DNA of 64,000 nt from Litorimonas sp051251645 (GCA_051251645.1 JBPOEY010000004.1:1-64000); one strand, 5' to 3'. Shown: positions 52,102-61,181, numbered from the stretch's first letter. Made by a program: numbers and translations. The notes: generated by a model from the letters alone, not told the origin.

Positions 52102-52572
52102 TTAGCTCGCCGTCGCGCGCAACATCCACGCCGTTTTTTCATGCAGAGTCACGCGGGGGGCGACAACGTCCGCGGTCGCATCATCGCCCGCCGATTCCGC
52201 TGTCCGAAGAACCTCGCGTGCGGTCCGGGCGACTTGTTCGTGACCTTTCGCGAGTGTCTTGACCATCGTCTTCCAGTCCGGCGGCGTATCCTCTTCTTCC
52301 GTCAATGACGCGAGCTTTGCCATCTGACCGTAGGATCCCGGCGCGTAAAATCCGAGCGCGCGAATCCGCTCCGCGAGTTCGTCAGACGCTGTCCACATCT
52401 CCGTATATTGTTCCATAAAGAGGGCGTGGAGCTGTTGGAAATGTGGGCCTTCCACATTCCAATGATAGCCGTGTGTCTTGAGGTAAAGCGTATACGTGTC
52501 CGCGAGGAGGCGCGTCAGCGCGTTCGCAGACGCTTCGCGGTCTTCTGTTTTGATACCAATATCAATGTCCAT
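52102..52572 (-). CDS. dps: Dps-family ferritin-like DNA-protection protein
   Basis: This 156-aa protein has the Dps ferroxidase-centre sequence HGYHWNVEGPHFQQLHALF and EQYTEMWTASDELAERI. It oxidises and stores iron and protects DNA during oxidative stress. I chose ATG 52572 (MDIDIGIK), which has AAGGA 6-7 bases upstream; a start at 52608 is less likely. Confidence 0.93.
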   Translation of the reverse strand: MDIDIGIKTEDREASANALTRLLADTYTLYLKTHGYHWNVEGPHFQQLHALFMEQYTEMWTASDELAERIRALGFYAPGSYGQMAKLASLTEEEDTPPDWKTMVKTLAKGHEQVARTAREVLRTAESAGDDATADVVAPRVTLHEKTAWMLRATAS

Positions 52573-52628
52573 TATGTGTCCTTTCATGTTCGCCTTGGGG
52601 CGGATCATCTTTGAAAAACTATATGGGG

Positions 52629-53798
52629 TCAGTGGGCGCAGAATTCAGCGATATTTTCACACGCCTGCGTGATTTCTTCCATTGATGCGGCGTAAGAGAG
52701 GCGCAAGTGTCCCGGCGCGTAGAAGGCGGAACCCGGAACCGTCGCGACGCCTGCTTCTTCAAGCAAGGCCATCGCAAGATCCGCGTCGGTGGAAAACCCC
52801 TTAGCCGCCATCACCTCCGTGCAATTTGCAAAGACGTAAAATGCGCCGTCCGGAACTGTGCAGGGCAGCCCGGCGGCGTTTAATGCCGCTGTCATGGCTT
52901 GTCCGCGGGTGCGGTATTGCGCACGCCACTCATTCAGAAAATCGTGTGGACCATTGAGCGCCGCAACAGCGGCCCACTGGCTAATGGAGCAGGGGTTGGA
53001 TGTCGTTTGCCCGATAAATTTCCGCATTGCCGTGATCAACCATTCCGGCCCCGCGCCATAACCGATGCGAAATCCGGTCATGGCATAGGCTTTGGACACG
53101 CCGTTCATCGTGAGAATTCGGTCGATGAGATCAGGCGCGACGCTGGCCATAGTCGCAAATTTTGCGTCGCCGAAAACGAGCGATTCGTAAATATCATCCG
53201 TGAGAACCATAACTTTCGGATGGTGGCGCAGCACGGCGGCAAGCGCGCCAAGCTCTTCTGCCGAATAGACCGCGCCCGTGGGATTGCTCGGGGAATTGAG
53301 CATCAGCCAACGTGTGGCGGGCGTAATGGCGGCATCTAATTGGTCCGCGGTGATTTTGAAATCAGTTCCCCCGGGCAGGGTGATCGGCGTGGCCCCGGTC
53401 AGCTTGACCATGTCTGGATAGCTGACCCAACAAGGCGCGGGAATGATGACGTCGTCGCCCGGCCCGACGGTGACGGCTAGCGCGTTCCATAATACCGCCT
53501 TGCCGCCTGGTGAGACATTGATCTGGGCGGATGTAAAATTCAGCCCATTATCGCGCGCGAATTTGTCGATGATCGCCTGTTTGAGTTCCGGGATCCCATC
53601 GGCTGCCGTATATCCTGTATGCCCGTCCGCCATGGCGCGGCTCGCGGCCGCCAAAATGTGGTCCGGCGTCGCGAAGTCTGGTTGACCCATACTGAGCGAG
53701 ATCACGGGTCGTCCGCTCTGCCGCCGCTCGCGCGCGGCCTGTGTCATGGCCATGGTCGCGCTTGTGGCGACGCGTTGAATTCGGTCAGAGAGCTGCAT
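52629..53798 (-). CDS. PLP-dependent aspartate aminotransferase-like enzyme
   Basis: This 389-aa class I aminotransferase has LNSPSNPTGAVYSA, the PLP lysine in NGVSKAYAMTG (K236), and the cofactor arginine in GFRIGYG. It moves amino groups between aspartate (or similar) and 2-oxoglutarate in the cytoplasm. It converges toward dps and is divergent from the DMT exporter at 53839. Exact substrate is unproven. Confidence 0.9.
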   Translation of the reverse strand: MQLSDRIQRVATSATMAMTQAARERRQSGRPVISLSMGQPDFATPDHILAAASRAMADGHTGYTAADGIPELKQAIIDKFARDNGLNFTSAQINVSPGGKAVLWNALAVTVGPGDDVIIPAPCWVSYPDMVKLTGATPITLPGGTDFKITADQLDAAITPATRWLMLNSPSNPTGAVYSAEELGALAAVLRHHPKVMVLTDDIYESLVFGDAKFATMASVAPDLIDRILTMNGVSKAYAMTGFRIGYGAGPEWLITAMRKFIGQTTSNPCSISQWAAVAALNGPHDFLNEWRAQYRTRGQAMTAALNAAGLPCTVPDGAFYVFANCTEVMAAKGFSTDADLAMALLEEAGVATVPGSAFYAPGHLRLSYAASMEEITQACENIAEFCAH

Positions 53799-53838
53799 AA
53801 TCGTGGCGATGCTAGCGTGCCCCTGCTAGGGTCGCAAT

Positions 53839-54747
53839 ATGAGCTTCCGAGAATCCCTCGTCTTGCTGATGATTTGCACCATTTGGGGGCTGCATTTTGT
53901 CGTCATGCGGACAGCAATCGGGGATATCGGAATTCCCCCAATTTTCTATGCCGCCTTACGGATGAGTATCGTCGCGCTTATTATGCTGCCGTTTTTGCGC
54001 TGGCACGCCGGGCAGATGCGCATGGTGTTGATTGGCGGGTTGGGCTTTGGTGCGCTCAATTACGCGTTTATGTTTCCGGCGATGGGCATGACGACCGCCA
54101 GTGCGGCTGCCGTGGCGATAGAACTTTACATGCCTTTTTCTGTTCTGCTCGGCGTGATCTTATTGGGCGAGCGGATCAAAGGCTGGTCATGGCTTGGTAT
54201 TGCTCTGGCGTTTTTCGGTGTGGTCGTGATTGGTTTGGCGGGTCCGCGTGAGGCGGCCGGACCGCTCTTTGCTATGGGAATTGCGCTAATGGCGTGCGGC
54301 GCGCTGAGCGAGGCGTGCGGGGCGATTGCAGTGAAACGGACGCGAAATATTAAACCGTCGCAGCTTGTGGCGTGGTTTGCCGTTGTCGGCACAGTCGTTC
54401 TGTGGCCGTTGACGTTGAGTTTAGAAACGGATCAAGCGTCCGTATTTGATCCCGATATTCGCTGGAAATTCGCCGCGGCTCTGACCTATTCAGTCTTGTT
54501 TGTGAGTATTGTTGCCCATGGCTCATATTATTGGCTGCTTTCGCGGCTGCCCATCCAAGTGGTCACGCCCAGCGGTTTATTGACCACGGTGATTGGTGTT
54601 GCAGGTGGGTTGCTGATTTTGAAGGAGCCGGTGTCTATGGGGTTGATAATCGGTATCGCGATCACCTTGACAGGCGTCGCCATTGTGATTTGGCGTGGCA
54701 ATCGCCGGGCAACGAAGATGACCAAAATCGTCACACCCGTGCCATAA
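53839..54747 (+). CDS. EamA/DMT-superfamily transporter
   Basis: This 302-aa protein has ten hydrophobic helices in two EamA repeats. It begins FRESLVLLMICTIWGLHFVV and contains the repeat ends ILLGERIKGWSWLGI and LILKEPVSMGLIIG. It probably exports an amino acid or metabolite, by family analogy with RhtA/EamA. It is divergent from the aminotransferase, which could share its substrate. Confidence 0.85.
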   Translation: MSFRESLVLLMICTIWGLHFVVMRTAIGDIGIPPIFYAALRMSIVALIMLPFLRWHAGQMRMVLIGGLGFGALNYAFMFPAMGMTTASAAAVAIELYMPFSVLLGVILLGERIKGWSWLGIALAFFGVVVIGLAGPREAAGPLFAMGIALMACGALSEACGAIAVKRTRNIKPSQLVAWFAVVGTVVLWPLTLSLETDQASVFDPDIRWKFAAALTYSVLFVSIVAHGSYYWLLSRLPIQVVTPSGLLTTVIGVAGGLLILKEPVSMGLIIGIAITLTGVAIVIWRGNRRATKMTKIVTPVP

Positions 54748-54829
54748 ATTGGACATGCGGTCCCGGCAGTGTGTCCGCATGGATCAATATTTCACATTGC
54801 GGCTGTCGCGACCAAAAAACTGGACGGGG

Positions 54830-54898
54830 ATGACCTTTGAACGCAGCGTCTTTTGGACGAGCTTGGCTTTGGCCGCGTTGGTTTTGATCACCGCTTAG
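54830..54898 (+). CDS. Possible 22-aa hydrophobic micro-ORF
   Basis: A short frame (MTFERSVFWTSLALAALVLITA) lies alone in the 231-bp gap before the TonB-like gene. It forms one hydrophobic helix. GGACGGGG sits immediately before the ATG, too close for an ideal Shine-Dalgarno. It could be a membrane micropeptide or chance. Nothing else was seen in this gap. Confidence 0.25.
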   Translation: MTFERSVFWTSLALAALVLITA

Positions 54899-54978
54899 CC
54901 ATTTGGCCTTGCGTGACAAAGCCGTAAGCGGTGTAAGCCACATCTTGGCCTGAGCGCGAACCCTGCTAAGCGGGGACC

Positions 54979-56775
54979 GTGGCGGCGCATTCACCATATG
55001 ATCAAGGGCTTTATGCCCCAGTCGGTGGGGGGTTTTCTCCTTATCATGATCCTGACCCGATTGCGGACTTCTTCGAAGATGATGCGCAACGCGGGACCGG
55101 CACTGTCATCGCTGCGGTTTTAGTGCATGCCGCCCTGTTTCTCGCGCTTTCGTCAAACTTCATTGTTCCGGACCTCAAACCCAAGGAACCCGAAGTCGTT
55201 CCGGTGCAAATTGTGTCGTATGAAGCGCCGCAACCGGACCCCGAACCCGTGCCAGAGGTTGAAGCGGCTCCGCCCGTGGTCCCTGTTCCAGCTCGCGCGC
55301 CAGCACCAAGGCCGACACCGCCACCAGAACCCGAGCCAGAACCGACGCCGATTCCGGACCCTATTCCTGAGCCTGAGCCTGAGCCTGTTCCGGAGCCCGA
55401 ACCCATTTCGGAGCCCGACCCTATTCCCGAACCGGAACCCGAACCTGAAGTTATTCCTGAACCTGAGCCGGAACCTGAGCCTACGCCACCACCGCCCGAA
55501 ATCCTGTCTCAGCCTATCGTGGAACCCGAACCGGATGCGCTGCCAACCCCCGACCCAATTGTCGAGCGCGACCCTGAACCAACCCCCGACCCTGAACCTG
55601 AACCTGAACCTACCCTTGAACCTGAGCCGATTCCGGACCCTGTGTTGGAGCTTCCACCGGAACCGCTCCCAGAGCCTGACCCGATTGTCGAACCCGAACC
55701 CATTATTGAACCGGCTCTTGTCGAAGAGCCTCTTCCTGAGCCCATCATGGAACCCGCGCCTCTTGCTGAGCCTAAGTTAGAGCTTGAAGTCGAGCCTGCA
55801 CCCTTTGTAACGCCGAACCCAATCGAGACGGATCCGCTACCAGGAATTATCACGCCTGAACCTCTGACAGAATTGCCATTGATCGAAGAGATGCTGCCGC
55901 TGCCCGATCCCGACATCATTGAGCCTGAGGTCATTGAACCCGCGCCTGCGGCGACTCCGGTGGTCGAGCCGGAGCCTGACGTCCTGCCAGACCCAGAGCC
56001 TACGACCGTAGTGCCAGACATAATTACGCAGCCGCAGACAATCCTAGCGTCGCCTGAAGCGCCGGAAACGATTATTGAGCAACGTCGGGCTGTGACTGAG
56101 GAAGAATCTGATCCCTTTATAGATTTGATGCGGCGTGATCGTCCTTTGGGGCCGACGAATACTACTGACCCAGGGCAAATTCGTCGTCCTGCGGGAAGCC
56201 CGCTGTCCGGTCCGACGTCGGGGGGGGGGAATATTGGCGCCCCTCCGAGTGGGGGCACACAACGCGCCGCGCCCGGGGTCGGGGGATGGAACTTAGCGCC
56301 CGGTAGTTACGGCAATTCGCCCGGCGCGGGGTATGAAGGCATTAATATTGATATGCGTTGCCGCGAAGCCGGTAAGACGCATGAAGAATGCCCAGAATAT
56401 CTGCGCACATTCCAAGGTCGCGACGCCAATGGATTTGAGAGTTTCGACCGATATCGCCCGCGCGGGGTGGAACGGTCTTCAACGCCACAAGGTTTCCGCC
56501 AAGGGAATGCGGTTGGGCGCAATATTGCAGGCGGAGGCGATCCATGGAGCACGGGGATCGGCAATAATTCAATTAATGCGGGCGGGCCATCGTCGACAAT
56601 GTTAGATGACGGGCCGGAGGTTAATTTCTCGCGCGAATTCCTCGGTAACCCCGTGCGGGTGGAAGAAGACCAGACCCGCTTACGGGATATTTTCGTTGAT
56701 CCAGAAGCGGACGACGACATTTTCAAGATTGATGAATTAGTCCTACCTGAGCCGGACCCCGAAGACCGCCGTTAG
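54979..56775 (+). CDS. TonB-like Pro/Glu-rich envelope protein
   Basis: This 598-aa protein has one N-terminal helix (GTVIAAVLVHAALFLALSSNF) like TonB or TolA, then about 300 residues of Pro/Glu repeats (PEPEPEP, PDPIPEPEP) that could span the periplasm. The C-terminal part is Gly/Ser-rich with a small domain including CREAGKTHEECPEYL. No standard TonB C-terminal domain is visible. The GTG start has GGGGA upstream. It may connect inner and outer membranes, which is inferred. Confidence 0.7.
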   Translation: MAAHSPYDQGLYAPVGGGFSPYHDPDPIADFFEDDAQRGTGTVIAAVLVHAALFLALSSNFIVPDLKPKEPEVVPVQIVSYEAPQPDPEPVPEVEAAPPVVPVPARAPAPRPTPPPEPEPEPTPIPDPIPEPEPEPVPEPEPISEPDPIPEPEPEPEVIPEPEPEPEPTPPPPEILSQPIVEPEPDALPTPDPIVERDPEPTPDPEPEPEPTLEPEPIPDPVLELPPEPLPEPDPIVEPEPIIEPALVEEPLPEPIMEPAPLAEPKLELEVEPAPFVTPNPIETDPLPGIITPEPLTELPLIEEMLPLPDPDIIEPEVIEPAPAATPVVEPEPDVLPDPEPTTVVPDIITQPQTILASPEAPETIIEQRRAVTEEESDPFIDLMRRDRPLGPTNTTDPGQIRRPAGSPLSGPTSGGGNIGAPPSGGTQRAAPGVGGWNLAPGSYGNSPGAGYEGINIDMRCREAGKTHEECPEYLRTFQGRDANGFESFDRYRPRGVERSSTPQGFRQGNAVGRNIAGGGDPWSTGIGNNSINAGGPSSTMLDDGPEVNFSREFLGNPVRVEEDQTRLRDIFVDPEADDDIFKIDELVLPEPDPEDRR

Positions 56776-56816
56776 TGGCGGTTGTGTCTGTCGCGCGCTG
56801 TTCTTAAACGCGGCGC

Positions 56817-57290
56817 ATGACGGATTCGACAACACAGTTAGATTTGCTTTCTGGATATCGGATTGACTCGCGCTGGCTCAACCGCGACCTCTACCACCAA
56901 TCTGTCAGTGTCCGTCCGCGCTTTCAGGACCTGGATCCACTCAACCATGTCAACAATGTCGCGATGGCAGCGCTGTTCGAGGATGCGCGGGTACAGTTTA
57001 ACCACCCCATGCGTAAACATTTCCAGACCAAAACGGTGCGCACAATGGTGGCCGGTCAGACGTTAAACTATATCAATGAATGCCACCTTCGTCCGTCTCT
57101 GAATTTTCATATGGGAATAGGCAAAATCGGAACATCCTCTTGGGTGATGCAGGCCTGTGCCTATCAAGACGAAAAGCCGGTCTTGCTCGCGATGGCTACG
57201 ATGGTCGCCACGCAAGGAGGGAAAGCTTGTCCGATCCCGGAGACATTACGTGCCATGATTTCTGAGCGCCGCATGGGTGTGCCAGAATGA
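56817..57290 (+). CDS. Hotdog-fold acyl-CoA thioesterase-like protein
   Basis: This 157-aa protein has the 4-hydroxybenzoyl-CoA thioesterase-like motif RFQDLDPLNHVNNVAMA, where D and N/H line the active site. It likely hydrolyses an acyl-CoA or acyl-ACP. The last codons overlap the next gene in an ATGA (57287-57290), so the two are coupled. Confidence 0.82.
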   Translation: MTDSTTQLDLLSGYRIDSRWLNRDLYHQSVSVRPRFQDLDPLNHVNNVAMAALFEDARVQFNHPMRKHFQTKTVRTMVAGQTLNYINECHLRPSLNFHMGIGKIGTSSWVMQACAYQDEKPVLLAMATMVATQGGKACPIPETLRAMISERRMGVPE

Positions 57291-57853
57291 AGTCGCTTTA
57301 CGGTGTTTTCGGGGCAGTTGGGCGTTGGTCTGATTGGGAGTCGTTTTTTGATCGCTCCCGGACAGGCTTGATCACATCTTTCTTGGCGCTAGCGCTCTGT
57401 TTTCCCGCGTTCTGGTTGGTCATGGTCGGGCTTGAAACGGAGCGCGCGCAGTTAGCAGGGACAGATGTTCCAGATTTTCGGGTCGTCCCGTTCGTGCTCA
57501 TTATCGGCCTGTGGCTGTTGTCATTTCCTATCACGTCGGCCTTGATCGGGCTTTTGATGAGCCGGACGGATCGTTTGTTGCTCTGGTGGACGGCGCGCAA
57601 CTGGGCCGTTGTTTGGCTTTGTGGCGCGCTGGGTCTGGTGTTTGTCAGCGTGGTCTTTCTCGGATTGCCGCCGATTATAGGGTATGGCGCGCTGCTTGCG
57701 GCCTATCTTGGTCTGTTACCGATCGATATTCGTCTTGCGCAGCGGGCCGGCGGGTTCCCACTCAGCACGGCGATCCTGATCGGCTGTATTACCGTCTCAA
57801 CGGGTATGATGGTGATGCTGGCGGGCTTGTTGCAGCTTATGTCTCCGCCGTGA
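57287..57853 (+). CDS. Multi-helix membrane protein, unknown
   Basis: This 188-aa protein has about five hydrophobic helices (for example SFLALALCFPAFWLVMVG and VPFVLIIGLWLLSFPI). It is co-translated with the upstream thioesterase through ATGA. No family was recognised. Its 3' end overlaps the convergent truA by 17 bp. Confidence 0.7.
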   Translation: MKSLYGVFGAVGRWSDWESFFDRSRTGLITSFLALALCFPAFWLVMVGLETERAQLAGTDVPDFRVVPFVLIIGLWLLSFPITSALIGLLMSRTDRLLLWWTARNWAVVWLCGALGLVFVSVVFLGLPPIIGYGALLAAYLGLLPIDIRLAQRAGGFPLSTAILIGCITVSTGMMVMLAGLLQLMSPP

Positions 57854-58595
57854 TATCCGGATAAGCGATACTAATGAGATACAGCCCGTCGGGCGGGCTG
57901 ACGGGACCGCATTGCGTGCGGTCGCGGGCGTCCAGCACCGCTTTCATATCCGTCCGGTTCCATTTCCCGAGGCCGACTTCGACGAGGCTGCCGACCATGC
58001 TGCGGACTTGTTTGTGCAGGAATGACCGGGCTGAAAACTCGCAATGCACTTCGCTGCCAACGCGGGACACGCGCGCCATGTCGAGCGTCTTTTCCGGACT
58101 TTTCGCCTGACACGCCGTGTCGCGGAAGGTCGTGAAGTCATGTTTCCCGACGAGCACTTGCGCGGCGTAATCCATCGCGTCCACATCGAGGCGCACCGGT
58201 ACGCGCCAGACCCGACCGCGATCCAGTGCCAAGCGCGGACGACGGTCGAGGATGCGAAAGAGGTAGCGCCGTTCGCGCGCATCAAACCGGGCGTGAAATT
58301 CATCATTGACGATTTCCGCGTCCAGCACGCTAATCGGGTGTTCGCCGAGATGAAAATTGATCGCGTCGCGCACTTTGTCTTCGCGCAGGTTTTTGATCAG
58401 GTCGACATGCGCGACTTGGGCCAGCGCATGCACGCCACTGTCGGTCCGGCCGGAGCCATAGACGTCGCGCGGTCCGCCATCGAGTTTCGCGACGGCGGCC
58501 TCAATAGCGCCCTGTACGGACGGGCCGTGGTCTTGCCACTGCCAGCCCATATAGGGACCGCCATCATATTCGAGAGTGAGTTTGTACCGGGGCAT
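57837..58595 (-). CDS. truA: tRNA pseudouridine synthase A
   Basis: TruA modifies uridines 38-40 of the tRNA anticodon stem. This 252-aa protein has the start MPRYKLTLEYDGGPYMGWQ and the catalytic motif GSGRTDSGVHA (D52). It lies downstream of fmt with one gene between, where many alphaproteobacteria have them adjacent. Confidence 0.95.
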   Translation of the reverse strand: MPRYKLTLEYDGGPYMGWQWQDHGPSVQGAIEAAVAKLDGGPRDVYGSGRTDSGVHALAQVAHVDLIKNLREDKVRDAINFHLGEHPISVLDAEIVNDEFHARFDARERRYLFRILDRRPRLALDRGRVWRVPVRLDVDAMDYAAQVLVGKHDFTTFRDTACQAKSPEKTLDMARVSRVGSEVHCEFSARSFLHKQVRSMVGSLVEVGLGKWNRTDMKAVLDARDRTQCGPVSPPDGLYLISIAYPDITAET

Positions 58596-58636
58596 AGACC
58601 GTATCTAACAACAGAATGGCAACGCCGAGAATGTGC

Positions 58637-59149
58637 CTATCTGGCGGCGTATTGCTCGACCGCGTCCGCCAATTCTTCGTGCATGACCCACTCATCTGTG
58701 CCGGTGTCCAACGTGCCAATCGCGGTGATTGAGTTCTTGGAATCATCCAGATTAATGTCGAGATCAAGCTGTTCGGCCAAACGGCGACCCAGTTTGCTAT
58801 AATGCGCTTTGGCAGAGCTATCGCGTTTCCAGCCGACGACATCGGCGAGTTGCTGCGGCGTCATCCGGCGTTCCGGGGCGGCCGCGTGCGCGCTCAACAT
58901 CATATATTCTTTTTTGTTTGGGCTCTGGGTGCGCAGGGCTTCGAGATAGCCTTCGACTGTGGCGATATGGCCTTCGCGGCGCTCGCCCTTAAGCTCTTCC
59001 AAATGCCGATCGATCCAAGCCTTGGCCGCTGCCAAATCTTCGAACGTGTCATGATGGGCCAAGCCCCCGTCACCGGTGAGCAATCGCGCGCCGGATTTAT
59101 TGTGCACGATTGAATAACCGTGATAATCTTCAAATTGTCGTTGTGCCAT
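58637..59149 (-). CDS. Hypothetical protein between fmt and truA
   Basis: This 170-aa soluble protein is not recognised. It starts MAQRQFEDYHGYSIVHNKSG and is mostly charged and helical, with a predicted helical segment FEDLAAAKAWIDRHLEELKG. ATG 59149 lies 10 bp after the fmt stop; a longer frame to 59197 would overlap fmt. No clear Shine-Dalgarno is present, so translation may depend on fmt. Confidence 0.6.
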   Translation of the reverse strand: MAQRQFEDYHGYSIVHNKSGARLLTGDGGLAHHDTFEDLAAAKAWIDRHLEELKGERREGHIATVEGYLEALRTQSPNKKEYMMLSAHAAAPERRMTPQQLADVVGWKRDSSAKAHYSKLGRRLAEQLDLDINLDDSKNSITAIGTLDTGTDEWVMHEELADAVEQYAAR

Positions 59150-59159
59150 TTTCGATTTC

Positions 59160-60077
59160 TTAAAGTAAAACAATGCCTTTAGCCACGGGTGATCCATGGA
59201 GAAAGGCTTTTGTGGTCATGACCGGTTTTCCGGCGGGCTGGACTTTCGTCAGACGTAGGGCGCTTTTGCCGCAGGCAATCAACAACCCTTCGTCCAGCAC
59301 TTCACCCGGACGCCCCGTTCCGTGCTCTGTGAGGGCCATATGCACTTTAACACGCGTGCCGTCAATTTCGCACCACGCCCCGGGGAAGGGGGCAAGACCG
59401 CGAATGTGGCAATCCAGCTCAGACGCGGGGCGGGACCAGTCGATCCGGGCCTCGGACTTGTCGATTTTATGCGCGTAGCTGGCCTCGCCCGTTTGCGGCA
59501 CAGGGGTGAGCGCGCCGCGCTCGACCGCGCCCAAAATTCGCGGCCACATGCCCGCGCCGATCCGCGCCATCCGGTCCGACAGGCTGGCCGCCGTATCGGT
59601 CGGCAAAAGATCAATTGTCTCGGACAGCAGCACATCGCCCGTATCCAAGCCCTTGGCCATTTGCATGATCTGCGCACCGGTTTGCGCGTCGCCCGCCATA
59701 ATTGCGCGCTGCACAGGCGCCGCGCCGCGCCAACGCGGCAGTAGCGACCCGTGCAGGTTGAGGCAGCCCTCCGTCGGCGCATCCAGCGCCCGCTGCGGCA
59801 GGATTTGACCATAAGCGACGATGCAGGCGACATCGGCGTGCAGCGCCTCCAACCCGTCAATCACGGATGATTTGCGAAAACTCTCCGGCGTTTCAACCGG
59901 AAGCCCCATAATATCCGCGAATTGATGCACGGGCGATTTGGTCAGTTTCTGCCCGCGCCCGGATTTGCGTAGCGGCTGCGTATAGACGCGAATGACAGTG
60001 TGCCCATTGGCGACAATCTCGGCCAGCGACGGCACAGCAAAGTCGGGCGTGCCCATGAAAACGACGTTGAGCGGCAA
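59160..60077 (-). CDS. fmt: Methionyl-tRNA formyltransferase
   Basis: Fmt formylates initiator methionyl-tRNA using 10-formyl-THF. This 305-aa protein has NVVFMGTPDFAVPSLAEI, the catalytic region NLHGSLLPRWRGAAPVQRAI, and GVRL-type C-terminal domain. The start is a TTG at 60077 with AGGA 6-7 bases upstream, which matches the family N-terminus. The longer ATG frame from 60149 adds unrelated residues. A def gene, often beside fmt, is absent here. Confidence 0.92.
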   Translation of the reverse strand: MPLNVVFMGTPDFAVPSLAEIVANGHTVIRVYTQPLRKSGRGQKLTKSPVHQFADIMGLPVETPESFRKSSVIDGLEALHADVACIVAYGQILPQRALDAPTEGCLNLHGSLLPRWRGAAPVQRAIMAGDAQTGAQIMQMAKGLDTGDVLLSETIDLLPTDTAASLSDRMARIGAGMWPRILGAVERGALTPVPQTGEASYAHKIDKSEARIDWSRPASELDCHIRGLAPFPGAWCEIDGTRVKVHMALTEHGTGRPGEVLDEGLLIACGKSALRLTKVQPAGKPVMTTKAFLHGSPVAKGIVLL

Positions 60078-60307
60078 GGGGAGTCCTGAGGTTGGAGCGA
60101 TAACGGAATTTGATTTGGGTGAGATAAGGGGCGGGGCGAGGAATGTCACGACCGAGTTCCGTCTCCCACCACTCTTTCCCGCTGATCAAGTCAGCGGGAG
60201 GGGCATATTGGGTGAGACTAGAGAACTAGACAATAGGCAGCACTCAACGTCCAACCGCCCCGCCCCGGACGGCAACTTGCGTGGATCGCCCCTAAAAGCG
60301 GCACGAA

Positions 60308-60373
60308 GCGCGGGCTTTGCCCCGTGACGGGCAAAGATAAATAGAACCAATTTACACAGACCAAAGCCCGCGC
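60308..60373. repeat. Two mutually exclusive hairpins
   Basis: CTTTGCCC (60315-60322) pairs with GGGCAAAG (60329-60336). The overlapping GCGCGGGCTTTG (60308-60319) pairs perfectly with CAAAGCCCGCGC (60362-60373). The two stems compete for the same bases, as in switch-type leaders. No gene follows at once, so it may instead be a mobile repeat remnant. Confidence 0.55.
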
Positions 60374-60735
60374 GCAGTGCTCAGCTCACTCTTGCCCCCT
60401 CTGGCGTCTGCTCATCCATGCGAGGTCCGCGGCCTAACCCCATCCCACCGAACGCGGCGGGCGGAGATGTTTGGCACACACGCGGGTCGCACAGACCGAC
60501 ATCCGTCAGAGGTGAAAGGATCAAGGGCACATCCGGGTGCATAAGCCCGATTGCCGCCCGCTTGGGATTGCGCGTCTCCCGGGCCGCCAAAGACGCGGCA
60601 TCCCCGAAAGACCGAAAGGCGGGACGTCCCCCGCACCCAAACCCAAGCCCTCACACCGGCCCGCTGCAATCGAGGCTATGCCCCCTCGTGCCTGCACCGG
60701 GCAAGATAGAGACTGGGGGCGTTTGGGAAAGGGAG

Positions 60736-60809
60736 GACGCGATAGCGTCTCTGATTTTCAATCCGGGGGATTGAAAATAGCGAAGTGCCGAATGGGACGC
60801 CCCATTCGG
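60736..60809. repeat. Cluster of three perfect palindromes
   Basis: In a row are GACGC/GCGTC (60736-60749), ATTTTCAATCC/GGATTGAAAAT (60754-60778, 11 bp, GGG loop), and CCGAATGGG/CCCATTCGG (60788-60809, 9 bp). None is followed by a T-run. Such arrays are typical of intergenic repeat elements. Confidence 0.6.
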
Positions 60810-60872
60810 GTGGTGCGGGCGAGGATGGGGACGTGGCGTTGAGGTGGATAGGCGGGGATTGCGGCTGCCTAT

Positions 60873-61029
60873 TCCTCCCCCGGACAGGGGGAGGTGGCCG
60901 AACGCAGTGAGGTCGGAGGGGGAGACGCCAACGGTGAAATTCAAACCGACCCTGTACCGATACGCCAACACCGCCTCTCCCCCTCCACCCCCGCTACGCG
61001 GCGGTCCCCTCCCCCTCTCCGGGGGAGGA
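60873..61029. repeat. Large inverted-repeat element (about 157 bp)
   Basis: The left arm (60873-60922) and right arm (60979-61029) are roughly 50-bp imperfect inverted copies. Each arm has an inner hairpin: CCTCCCCC/GGGGGAGG at 60874-60894 and at 61008-61028. It resembles G/C-rich dispersed intergenic elements of many alphaproteobacteria (general knowledge). Copy number in the genome is unknown from this window. Confidence 0.65.
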
Positions 61030-61181
61030 AGGGGGGGCGAGACGCGGCGTTTTCACCGCTTCGAGCGCTAGCGAGGGGCAGTCGGTGAAAAGGCTTACTG
61101 CGGCATGCAGAGCGCCCGAAGGGGGCTTTGAGTAGACGTGGTTCGAAATTTTGAAATAGTGGATTGACACAAATTTGATTA

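Larger units (their letters stand above)
60078..61181. other. 1.1-kb non-coding region rich in palindromes
   Basis: No ORF here resembles a real gene; the open frames present are GC-rich and low in complexity. It holds competing hairpins (60308-60373), three consecutive palindromes (60736-60809) and a large inverted repeat (60873-61029). The left half also shows G/C-biased tracts. The AT-rich island begins at about 61140, so this may be a recombination-prone boundary. Confidence 0.6.

Noticed and set aside
55205..56000. Apparent tandem DNA repeats
   Set aside because: The repetition comes from PE-codon usage in a real coding sequence, not from a CRISPR or satellite.
55044..56258. Minus-strand Gly/Ser-rich frames opposite the TonB-like gene
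   Set aside because: They are the antisense shadow of the Pro/Glu repeats (GSGSG complements PEPEP codons).
60418..61088. Several open frames on both strands
   Set aside because: They overlap in all frames over GC-rich palindromes, with no Shine-Dalgarno or domain; not genes.
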